From CAYNWT01 sp964450955 (GTDB taxonomy: Bacteria; Planctomycetota; Planctomycetia; Planctomycetales; Planctomycetaceae), in the NCBI GenBank assembly GCA_964450955.1, contig CAYVFI010000014.1, forward strand, positions 1 through 64,000: 64,000 bases of DNA. The letters are read 5' to 3'. Below are positions 9,648-17,825 of this stretch, piece after piece. A model generated the notes under the pieces. The model saw only the letters and a list, made by a program, of their open reading frames with translations. It ran no database searches and was not told the origin of the DNA. Each line of letters begins with the position of its first letter. Position 1 is the stretch's first letter. The position numbers and the translations under genes were made by a program.

Positions 9648-10892
9648 CTAGAAGTCTGAGTCCGAAAGCACACTTTCTCCAAAGCGCTGACCGCGCGAAG
9701 TTAGCAACTGCGCGAAGACGCCGGGTGAAATGTCATTGGACAGAAAACTCACGCGTCCGTCACAGAAGGCTGCGTTTACTCCGCCTCGATGCCACGCCGA
9801 CAGACCCAGAGAGTACTTTGACGGCGCGTTGACAATTCGGGCAAGGTCTTGTTCCACATAGGGCACACAGTCGGCGCGCCCGTAGGGGTTCGCGATTACT
9901 CGATCGAACTTCAAGTGTCTTCGCACCGGCTGCACAAGCCAGCCGTCTTCTTTAGGCATGACGTGTTGGCTTGCGGCGTTGCGAAACGACTGAGTAGACA
10001 TGCCGAATCCGAACTCACTGACTGTCGCAAGATAGCGCATTCTTAGCAGCAGATCTGCGTTGACTGTTGGTGACAACTCAGTCCCAATCCAATCCCGACG
10101 CCGATGTCGTTCACTTAACATCAACGTGTTGCTGGAACCGTCACCGCTGTCGAGAACGCCAGTATGGAACGTGCGATTCGTACGCTCGTTACTACTCCAG
10201 AAAACGCCCGTCGATGTTGTCGTGATATCATCCTGCCCGGTGATTAAGCCATCGCCATCCCAATCCAGCCCAAAAAGACGATGCTCCTCGACGTCCGGGT
10301 TCTTCACCGCATAGGTCATCGAGATCTCAAGACTTAGCCCGTCAAAGTCACCGACGGCACACCGAGTTCGAAGCTGCCCGGATACAGAAATGTTTTTCGT
10401 TTCGAGCTTCAGCGTATCGCGATGGATTATGGGCTGAATCGGTGGGATACACTGTGGCGTAAGCTGCCCATAGCCGACGTTGACCACGTACGAAAGACCG
10501 CGGCTTTGACCTCGATTACTGGTGTCGTCAGGACAGACGAGGACTGGCAGTTTGACGTCCGGCGGCGATGCAATCGAAAGCCGATCTGAAATCGACTGCG
10601 CATCAATCTGCGACAGGACTTCAGCGGTCCAGCCAGCCACTTTTCCTTCGCGGGGATATAAGACGGCCGGGTAGTGCCCGCGATTGGTCGTCGCATAGCC
10701 AGCCAGACCCAAAGACACATTCTTCATTCTGTTCTTGCACTGCAGCAATCGCGCAGTCCCACGCGCGCTTTGTATGGCTGGCAGAATCAAAGACATCAAC
10801 AAAGCGATGATTGAAATTACAACCAACAATTCAATCAGCGTGAATCCGCGACGCGCGCAAGTTGATCGCAGAGGGTGAGGGCAACTTCTCAT
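9648..10892 (-). CDS. DUF1559 protein with type IV pilin-like N-terminus
   Basis: 414 residues. The N-terminus has a prepilin peptidase site, RRGFTLIELLVVISIIALL: cleavage after Gly and the +5 Glu, then a hydrophobic helix. The DUF1559 region follows, and the C-terminal HRGGVNAAFCDGRVSFLS is the family's closing motif. DUF1559 (SBP_bac_10) proteins are greatly expanded in planctomycetes and are thought to be pseudopilin-like surface or secretion components. The middle (about 110-260) is longer and more divergent than usual. It is monocistronic and convergent with the redoxin gene. Confidence 0.85.
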   Translation of the reverse strand: MRSCPHPLRSTCARRGFTLIELLVVISIIALLMSLILPAIQSARGTARLLQCKNRMKNVSLGLAGYATTNRGHYPAVLYPREGKVAGWTAEVLSQIDAQSISDRLSIASPPDVKLPVLVCPDDTSNRGQSRGLSYVVNVGYGQLTPQCIPPIQPIIHRDTLKLETKNISVSGQLRTRCAVGDFDGLSLEISMTYAVKNPDVEEHRLFGLDWDGDGLITGQDDITTTSTGVFWSSNERTNRTFHTGVLDSGDGSSNTLMLSERHRRRDWIGTELSPTVNADLLLRMRYLATVSEFGFGMSTQSFRNAASQHVMPKEDGWLVQPVRRHLKFDRVIANPYGRADCVPYVEQDLARIVNAPSKYSLGLSAWHRGGVNAAFCDGRVSFLSNDISPGVFAQLLTSRGQRFGESVLSDSDF

Positions 10893-11116
10893 CAGTCGGC
10901 TCGCTTAAAGAAGGGGATGTCCACTCCAAAAAACGGAAGCCCAGTCATCACCTCAAGCAGATTCCCCGGAAATTTTACAAGAAGCTTTGCTGACTCGGAC
11001 ACATCTCAACATTGCCACCGCTCAAACCACGGATGGAGCACTGGTCCTTCGAGGCCGACGTAATGGCAGCGTCAAACCGATCGGCTATCGCCGCTCACTT
11101 TGAAAGGTGCGACCGA

Positions 11117-11980
11117 ATGCATAACTTGTTAGACATGAGCGCAATCATCGATGCACACCAACACTTCTGGCAGCACAGCCAGCCGTTCGATTACTCGTGG
11201 CAGGACGGAGAGGTTATGGAACCGATCCGACGCGACTACTTGCCCGAACATCTTTTGCCACACTTAAACGCCACTGGTGTTGAACGTTCTGTATTTGTTC
11301 AGACCCAGCATGATGTTGCGGAAAACCGGTGGGTTCTGAAGCTTGCCGAAGAGAATGACTTTCTCGCGGGAGTCGTAGGCTGGGTCGATCTTGCCAGTCA
11401 ACAATGCGAAGACCAGTTACTTGAATTCAAAGACCATCCGAAGTTCGTTGGTATTCGGCATGTGACTCAGGACGAACCGGACGACGATTTTATCGTTCGC
11501 CCTGAAGTCATCCGGGGCCTGAAGGTGCTGGAAAAGCATGGGGTCCCGTTTGACTTGCTGTTCTACGTCAAGCATCTAAAGCACGCGACAACCCTCGCGC
11601 GTGAGCTACCCGAATTGCCGATGGTGATTGACCACCTGGCAAAGCCGCGTATCAAGGAACAGGTCACCGAGGATTGGATTGACAACTTCAAAGCGGCGGC
11701 CGAGTTTCCCAATATCTTCTGCAAACTGTCCGGAATGATTACGGAAGCTGACTGGAAGGACTGGAAACCAGCCGATTTAGGGCCCTACGTCGAACCGGCC
11801 CTCGAGGCGTTCGGGCCAGATCGCCTGATGTATGGTTCCGACTGGCCAGTCTGTGAACTTGCGGGAAGTTACGAACAGGTGCACGGTGCGTTGGTCGAAA
11901 CCCTGGGCAAACTCAGTGAGACCGAAAACGCCGCGATCTTTGGTGAAACTGCTACCAGGTTCTACGGCTTAAGTTCGTAG
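11117..11980 (+). CDS. Amidohydrolase, L-fuconolactonase-like
   Basis: 287 residues from the ATG at 11117, chosen because AAAGGTG lies 7 nt upstream; the ATG at 11135 is the alternative. The amidohydrolase-2 TIM barrel has IIDAHQHFW at the start, GWVDLAS, the FVGIRHV strand, MVIDHLAKP and the late MYGSDWPVC with the catalytic Asp. This matches COG3618 metal-dependent hydrolases, including L-fuconolactonase and other lactonases. A role in fucose or uronate breakdown would suit a polysaccharide degrader, but the exact lactone cannot be told. Cytoplasmic. Confidence 0.85.
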   Translation: MHNLLDMSAIIDAHQHFWQHSQPFDYSWQDGEVMEPIRRDYLPEHLLPHLNATGVERSVFVQTQHDVAENRWVLKLAEENDFLAGVVGWVDLASQQCEDQLLEFKDHPKFVGIRHVTQDEPDDDFIVRPEVIRGLKVLEKHGVPFDLLFYVKHLKHATTLARELPELPMVIDHLAKPRIKEQVTEDWIDNFKAAAEFPNIFCKLSGMITEADWKDWKPADLGPYVEPALEAFGPDRLMYGSDWPVCELAGSYEQVHGALVETLGKLSETENAAIFGETATRFYGLSS

Positions 11981-12098
11981 TCCCGCCCCTCAGGCGGCGC
12001 GAGCATGCCAGGATATCGGCTGCACCAAATGCACAACCCACCTCCCCGCACCCTCACACTTCTGCTACGCTTCGCCGGCAGGGAACAGGGAGGTAACC

Positions 12099-12965
12099 GT
12101 GCGGACAATCACCGGAAAACGAGTACTCATCACCGGCGCGGCGGCTGGTATCGGTCGTGCTTTGGCATTAGAACTCGCCAAAGAAAACGCGCAGCTGGTT
12201 CTTGTTGATATTGACGAGAACAACCTGCAGGCCGTCGCCGCGGAAACGCGCGATCGTGTTCCGACTCAGACGCATGTTTGCGATCTCAGTCAACCCGCCA
12301 ACATTACTCAATTGGTTCGAACCATCACCGCGACCGCTGCGATTGACATTCTGGTCAACAACGCGGGCGTCGCCTACTACGGCCCGACTGAAGCCATGAC
12401 TCAGGATCAGTGGGACTGGTTGATGGCGATCAATCTAAACGCACCAATCCAACTCACCCGCGAACTGTTGCCGTCGATGCTGCAACAACCGGAACCGCAT
12501 ATCGTCAACATGTGCAGCATTTCCGGAATGGTCGCCGGCGGACGTTTTGCGGCGTACCACGTCAGCAAATTTGGGCTCATCGGTTTCACCGAAGCGCTGC
12601 GAGCGGAATTTGGCCGCAAAGGCATGGGCGTGTGCGCGATTTGCCCTGGCCCGGTTCGAACGGATCTTTACAGGTCGGCCGCCAGCCCACAAAACGGGAA
12701 AGCGGTTCCCGAACCACCAAAGCTAATGACAGCCTCGGCTGAAACAATCGCCAGGCGAACCGTGAAAGCGATTCGCAAGAACAGGCGAATGACACTCATC
12801 ACGCCAACCGCCCACGCCCTGTACCAGCTTAAGCGCTTCGCGCCGGGGCTAATCGATTTTGCGAACCAGTTCAGCCGCAAGAAATTCAAACGCCGCAGGG
12901 AAGCGAAGAAACGCGTCGCAGAACAGGTAACCCAGTTCGAAACCGAACAACGAAAAGCCGCGTAG
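12099..12965 (+). CDS. Short-chain dehydrogenase/reductase
   Basis: 288 residues, starting at a GTG with GGGAGG 5 nt upstream. It is a classical SDR: the cofactor motif TGAAAGIGRA near residue 10, an Asp after beta-2 (LVDIDE), NNAGVAYYG, the catalytic Ser in MCSISGM, and YHVSK as YxxxK. PGPVRTDLY follows. The C-terminal 60 residues are basic and resemble the tail of SDRs acting on lipid substrates, with a predicted amphipathic or membrane-binding stretch. The Asp after beta-2 suggests NAD rather than NADP. The substrate is unknown. Confidence 0.9.
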   Translation: MRTITGKRVLITGAAAGIGRALALELAKENAQLVLVDIDENNLQAVAAETRDRVPTQTHVCDLSQPANITQLVRTITATAAIDILVNNAGVAYYGPTEAMTQDQWDWLMAINLNAPIQLTRELLPSMLQQPEPHIVNMCSISGMVAGGRFAAYHVSKFGLIGFTEALRAEFGRKGMGVCAICPGPVRTDLYRSAASPQNGKAVPEPPKLMTASAETIARRTVKAIRKNRRMTLITPTAHALYQLKRFAPGLIDFANQFSRKKFKRRREAKKRVAEQVTQFETEQRKAA

Positions 12966-12984
12966 TCAGCGTCCCCCTGGATGC

Positions 12985-13782
12985 TCACGCAATCCGTCGC
13001 GCCACCGGCTGTTGGTCGTCGTCGGCCGCCTTAATGAGGTCCCGCAATTCACTGGCCACGGCACCGTTCAGGATCGTTTCCAATCGCTCCAAACATGTGG
13101 CCACGGTGGCACCATCCATCAACCGGTGATCGTACGCAATGGTCACACGCGAACGACCTGCGTCGTCGAACGGTCCGTAACTCAGACACCCGGTTTGTAA
13201 CGATGGCGGGTTAGAAATCTCTGTCCCGCGGCTTGCCAGCGTTGTCAGAAAAGCCGTCCCCGTCCGCCGCGCGCGGTTGCGGCCGAAGGTGTTGAGGTTC
13301 CACCACCAGACCGCTCGACGAATGACCGTTGGGAACGCACTTAGCTGGACCTGCTGTCGGAAGACTTTTTTCACGCCCGCAGTCTGGTAGCGTTCCAACT
13401 GTTCCTGAATCTCGGTCAAGGTACGATTCTCTGGCCCTTGAAACCGACCCCAGAAAACCCATGGCTCGTCGCGAAACTCGCGCGCGACAGCCATCATCAG
13501 GACGGTTTCTTTGTGCTCGTAGACATTCGCCACCGGCCAGCGAAAGTGCAGCTGCCGGAACACGGGACACTCGGCCGCCATCAGACCGTACGCCCTGACA
13601 AACAAAGCGGCGAAAGAGATTCGCTTTGGCAGTTGTTTTCGGAGCGTGATGAGCTGGCTTAGATCGACGAACCGATCGTGAGGGCACATCGGGACCTTGC
13701 TGGCAAAATGCAGCAAGTCGCTTGTTAGCCGCCGACTTCGGGGCAGCAGAAATCGGCGTGAATTGGCGGCGGATCCTTCCAT
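12985..13782 (-). CDS. E2/CAT-superfamily acyltransferase domain protein
   Basis: 265 residues. The C-terminal motif YDHRLMDGATVA is the HxxxDG active site of 2-oxoacid dehydrogenase E2 and chloramphenicol acetyltransferase-type enzymes. The N-terminal part (SFAALFVRAYGLMAAECP) matches the E2 catalytic core. There is no lipoyl or peripheral subunit-binding domain, so it is a stand-alone acyltransferase rather than a complete E2. The acyl acceptor is unknown. It is convergent with the SDR, 19 nt away. Confidence 0.78.
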   Translation of the reverse strand: MEGSAANSRRFLLPRSRRLTSDLLHFASKVPMCPHDRFVDLSQLITLRKQLPKRISFAALFVRAYGLMAAECPVFRQLHFRWPVANVYEHKETVLMMAVAREFRDEPWVFWGRFQGPENRTLTEIQEQLERYQTAGVKKVFRQQVQLSAFPTVIRRAVWWWNLNTFGRNRARRTGTAFLTTLASRGTEISNPPSLQTGCLSYGPFDDAGRSRVTIAYDHRLMDGATVATCLERLETILNGAVASELRDLIKAADDDQQPVARRIA

Positions 13783-13945
13783 ATTCGGATGATAAGTCCG
13801 AACACTTCAAGGCGTAAGTCGGAATCCGGTCAGGTGACCAATCCTGCAGCCACCAAAGCACAGCGTTTCAAACCATATTGCCGCAAATCGCGGATTTCGC
13901 CTACCTTTGGTAGTCGGCAGACAGACATCCAACACGTCACCCAAC

Positions 13946-15937
13946 ATGACCAAACCAAAAAACTACCGCCCGGAAATCGACGGCCTTCGCGCCGTCGCCG
14001 TGATATCTGTTGTGCTGTTTCATGCGGGCTTCGGATGCACGGGCGGGTACGTGGGCGTTGATGTTTTCTTCGTCATCTCCGGGTTCCTGATCACGGGGCT
14101 CATCCTGAAAGCCCAGGATGAAGATCGGTTCGAACTCAAAGAGTTCTGGCTGCGTCGCATCCGGCGACTGTTTCCGGCAATGGCGGTCATGCAAATTGGC
14201 GTGCTGCTGGCGGGCCTGGCCATCATGCTGCCGCTGCAACTGCGAGAGCTTGGTGAATCTTCCATCGCCCAGCTACTGCTGCATTCCAATTTTTACTTCG
14301 CCAACGAACTGGACTACTTTGCCGGGCCGTCGGAGCTCAAGCCGTTGTTGCATACATGGTCACTGGCTGTCGAAGAACAGTTCTACCTGGTACTGCCGTT
14401 GCTGCTGATCGCGTTGCAACGGTTCTCTCGAACCACACTCGTCCGATCACTGTGGCTGATGACCATCGCGTCGTTCGGGCTTTGCGTTTGGGGGATCCGA
14501 AACCATCCGACCGAAACATTTTTTCTGCTTCCGTTTCGAGCGTGGGAACTTCTGCTTGGTGGCTTGCTGGCATGCGCGACTCCGGCGACATCACACCTGC
14601 GGCGAAACAACACGCTTAGTCTGATTGGACTTGCGGGCATTGCGGTTGGCGTATTTTGGTTCGACTCGCAAACGCTGTTCCCCGGCACCTCGGCTTTGCT
14701 GCCGTGTTTGGCGACGGTTCTGGTGATTCGTTACGCGGCCAACGATCGAACTTTGGTTCACCGAATGCTTTCATCGCGACCGTTGGTAGCGATCGGAATG
14801 ATTTCGTATTCGCTGTATCTGGCACACTGGCCGGTATTGGCATTCGCGAACATTAAGTTCGGACAACCTGTTCCAGTACACATTCGCCTGTTTGCTTTGG
14901 TCGCCAGTTTCGCACTGGGATACTTATCCTGGCGATTCGTTGAGACTCCATTCCGCAAGCAACAACTTCTCGCGCGACCGGGTCGTCTGGTAACCGCCAC
15001 CATCGCGTGTGCCACGGCAATGATTGTCGCGGCAACCGTCTGCGACAAAACACGCGGGCTGCCGCAACGGTTCGACGAATCGGTCCGATGCCTGTTTGAC
15101 GACACGCAAATTGACAAGCGTTTCGCCGGCCGATCAACGGAACGCGTCCGCGACGGGGACTTGCCGGTTCTTGGCGACAACAAACAACCCCCGTCGCTGC
15201 TGATTTGGGGCGACAGTCACGCAACCGCGCTGGGACACCTGTGTGATTCACTGTCCGACGAGTTTGGCTTGTCCGGCTACCTGGCTTCCAGAGGCGGCGT
15301 TGCGCCGCTTCTTGAAACCTGGCGTTCCGGTAAAGAAGAGACGGCCGATTGGAACAACGAAGTCCTGGCCTTTATCAGGAAAAAGCAAATCAAAAACGTG
15401 GTTCTGGTTTCCCGCTGGGCGGTTCATGTTGAGAAGAAACCGAACGGCCTGAGTGACTGTTTACTCAAGGACGCCGCTTCCACGGAACACAGCCGAACCG
15501 ATTCTCGCGAGGTCATGGCGCGCGGCCTGAAACGCACAATTGCCGCTCTGCAAAAGCTTGGTGTGCGTATCTGGCTGGTCAAACAAGTGCCGTGCCAAAG
15601 CGAAGATCCCATCCGCCGCCTGGTTGACGCCGCACAGCGCGGTGAGGATTCGCCGCCGCGTGGGATTTCCAGACGACAGCACGTGAATCGGCAACAGAAC
15701 GCGAACGCGATTTTGGACACTGTGGGATCATCCGTCACGCTGCTCGATCCGGCTGACCACTGTTTTGATGAATCGGACCGCTGCATCATCGGCACACTGC
15801 GGCAGTCGTTTTACTCAGACGAGAACCATGTCTCAAAAGCCGGCGCCGAGCAATTGGTTCGCCCAACCCTTCACCGCGCGTTTCGGGAGATCGCGGCGGC
15901 GAAGGTCGCCAGCAACGCAGCTGCGTCTAACTTCTAA
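13946..15937 (+). CDS. Acyltransferase-3 / SGNH membrane O-acyltransferase
   Basis: 663 residues from the ATG at 13946; upstream codons from 13907 add no domain. Residues 1-350 form an acyltransferase_3 (OafA/YrhL) domain with about ten TM segments. It starts YRPEIDGLRAVAVI and has VVLFHAGFG (catalytic His), GVDVFFVISGFLIT and TWSLAVEEQFYL. The C-terminal 250 residues are an SGNH-fold domain: GDSHATA (Ser nucleophile block) and SDENHVSKAGA (Asn/His block). Such enzymes O-acylate cell-surface polysaccharide or lipid sugars. The substrate is unknown. Confidence 0.92.
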   Translation: MTKPKNYRPEIDGLRAVAVISVVLFHAGFGCTGGYVGVDVFFVISGFLITGLILKAQDEDRFELKEFWLRRIRRLFPAMAVMQIGVLLAGLAIMLPLQLRELGESSIAQLLLHSNFYFANELDYFAGPSELKPLLHTWSLAVEEQFYLVLPLLLIALQRFSRTTLVRSLWLMTIASFGLCVWGIRNHPTETFFLLPFRAWELLLGGLLACATPATSHLRRNNTLSLIGLAGIAVGVFWFDSQTLFPGTSALLPCLATVLVIRYAANDRTLVHRMLSSRPLVAIGMISYSLYLAHWPVLAFANIKFGQPVPVHIRLFALVASFALGYLSWRFVETPFRKQQLLARPGRLVTATIACATAMIVAATVCDKTRGLPQRFDESVRCLFDDTQIDKRFAGRSTERVRDGDLPVLGDNKQPPSLLIWGDSHATALGHLCDSLSDEFGLSGYLASRGGVAPLLETWRSGKEETADWNNEVLAFIRKKQIKNVVLVSRWAVHVEKKPNGLSDCLLKDAASTEHSRTDSREVMARGLKRTIAALQKLGVRIWLVKQVPCQSEDPIRRLVDAAQRGEDSPPRGISRRQHVNRQQNANAILDTVGSSVTLLDPADHCFDESDRCIIGTLRQSFYSDENHVSKAGAEQLVRPTLHRAFREIAAAKVASNAAASNF

Positions 15938-16115
15938 ACGGTTGGCGTGCTGCTTATCAGAACGATTGTTGCTGATCTCGAAGAATCCCTGGTAGCCGTG
16001 CTTGCTCACGAACACGGGTGTTAGTCTTCGGTCAAGCCAGCGGTTGGATTTCCGAAATCGTGGTCAGTCTATCGCCGTACGAAAAGACTGTCCCAGCAAC
16101 TTCCGCAGCAATCGC

Positions 16116-16943
16116 CTACTCAGCAATCGCACGCACGGCTGCCAGCACGGCACTCGGCTCGGCTCTTTTCTTGTAGTCAGCATCCAGAAACGCGTATGTA
16201 ATTTTGCCGGATCTGTTGATGACATAGGTCGCCGCCAATGGTAGTTGCAGTTTGTCGGTGCCGTTGTACGAGTGTAGTTTTACCTGATCGCGATAAATCG
16301 GCGCGATTGGTTCGGGTAGGTCAAACATGATGCCGTATTCATGAGCGAGCCGGTTGTCTCGGTCGTGAAGTGCCACCAGGTCGATGTCGTTGGCGTCAGC
16401 GGTCTCTTTGGCTTTCTCAGGCAGTTCCGGCGTCAACACGATCAGGCGAGCACCCAGGCTTTCGATACTGTTCAAACTCTGCTGCATCGCACGCAGTTGA
16501 ATGTTGCAGTAGGGACACCAACCGCCGCGGTACCACATCAGGATGATCGGGCCTTCGCTCCACAGTTCGCTTAGCCTGAAGGTTCGACCGTCCCAACCGA
16601 TAAGTTCGCCGTCAATTGCTGCGTCACCAGCTTGCCGAGCGGTTTTCTCGATTCCGGATTCTCGGACCAGATCGATGCCGGTCTTGAAGCGTTGCTGGCG
16701 TTCAGCCGGAGCTGTTTGTGCGCTGGCTGTCGCCCTGGCCTGCAGCTGTTCGTCGAGGGAAGACGTTTCCGGATTGTCGATTTTTGTTGCAGCCATGGTT
16801 GTTCCTTCGGGTGTTGACAAAGTTGAAATGTCGCCTGCGAAATCGGCCTGAGACTGACAGCCGGCTAGTGCAGTAGCGAACACTGCCAGCCGCGTGAAAT
16901 AAGTTCTGTGGGTAGTTTCCATAGCAGACATTATGATTTTCAT
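16116..16943 (-). CDS. Peroxiredoxin-like (AhpC/TSA) lipoprotein
   Basis: 275 residues. The N-terminus ends in the lipobox LAGC, so a lipid-anchored periplasmic form is predicted. A linker of about 80 residues leads to a redoxin domain with MWYRGGWCPYCNIQLRA (CxxC), PELPEKAKE and ATYVINRSGKITYAF. This is the peroxiredoxin-like subfamily. There is a second plausible start at MAATKIDN, about 16796, with GAAGGA 6 nt upstream, which would give a cytoplasmic form without the lipobox. The gene may therefore make two products, or the lipobox may be incidental; the lipoprotein form is favoured. Confidence 0.82.
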   Translation of the reverse strand: MKIIMSAMETTHRTYFTRLAVFATALAGCQSQADFAGDISTLSTPEGTTMAATKIDNPETSSLDEQLQARATASAQTAPAERQQRFKTGIDLVRESGIEKTARQAGDAAIDGELIGWDGRTFRLSELWSEGPIILMWYRGGWCPYCNIQLRAMQQSLNSIESLGARLIVLTPELPEKAKETADANDIDLVALHDRDNRLAHEYGIMFDLPEPIAPIYRDQVKLHSYNGTDKLQLPLAATYVINRSGKITYAFLDADYKKRAEPSAVLAAVRAIAE

Positions 16944-17222
16944 TTCAGGGAAAGTGGCGCTTCCTGCGTTCGGGGGAGAGACATCTCATGCCCATTGAGC
17001 GTCCTTGATGCCTTTGCTCTGGAATACTAGGCTCACGTTCAATGCTTACAGCTCACCTGGCATTTTCCGGGAACTTCTCCGAGAACTACTCCATCCGTCT
17101 GCCCCCAGCATGTCGGGCAGGCTTCTCGCCGCGACTTTAATTCGCGACGAAGCCTGTTACGGACCGAGTCCGGTTTCGCAACCGCCCCCGGTTTCATTCG
17201 CCGGCAAAAACGGTGTCTCAAC

Positions 17223-17825
17223 TTGTCCGACTCCAACCTCACCCGAGCTTCGCTTGTTCTTCGATTGAGAGATCGAACCGATGACGCTGCGTGGCAGCAG
17301 TTTCTGGATCTCTATGGGCAGACGATTTTTCAGTTCGTCCGCAGTCGTGGGCTGCAGGATGCTGACGCCGCGGATCTGGTTCAGGAGGTGTTCCGCCGGG
17401 TCGGAAATGCAATCGGGCGGCTTGAGTACGCCAAGCAAAAAGGCGGTTTCCGAGCGTGGCTGTTTACGATTACCCGAAACTGTCTGAATACGTACTTCAG
17501 GAAAAAGCAGAGGACCGTACAGGGCATCAACGATTCCAACCCCGGCTCGACTCTCGGCCAGTTGGCCAACGCAAGTGACGAACTGGATGAGCGGTGGGAG
17601 TTGGAATTCCAACGTCAACTTATGGCCAAAGCCGTTGAAACGATCCGAGCTAAGACGGAACCGAGAACGTGGGCTGCGTTCGAGATGGTGGCAATTCAAA
17701 ATCAATCAGTCGACGAAGCTGTCAGCGCGCTTAATATGTCCCGCGGTGCAATCTACGTGGCTCGAAGTCGTGTGACGAATAAGTTGCGGCAGGAAGTAAA
17801 ACGTTTGATGGATGAAGAGTCATGA
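17223..17825 (+). CDS. ECF-type RNA polymerase sigma factor
   Basis: 200 residues from a TTG; no in-frame ATG precedes the conserved N-terminus. Region 2 includes FLDLYGQTIFQFVRSRG, DADAADLVQEVFRRV and GGFRAWLFTITRNCLNTYFR. The 80-residue linker is followed by region 4 with SVDEAVSALNMSRGAIYVARSRV as the helix-turn-helix. It matches the planctomycete sigma-70 subfamily whose genes adjoin Ser/Thr kinases. The stop overlaps the kinase start by 4 nt, so the kinase is the likely controller of this sigma factor. Confidence 0.92.
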   Translation: MSDSNLTRASLVLRLRDRTDDAAWQQFLDLYGQTIFQFVRSRGLQDADAADLVQEVFRRVGNAIGRLEYAKQKGGFRAWLFTITRNCLNTYFRKKQRTVQGINDSNPGSTLGQLANASDELDERWELEFQRQLMAKAVETIRAKTEPRTWAAFEMVAIQNQSVDEAVSALNMSRGAIYVARSRVTNKLRQEVKRLMDEES

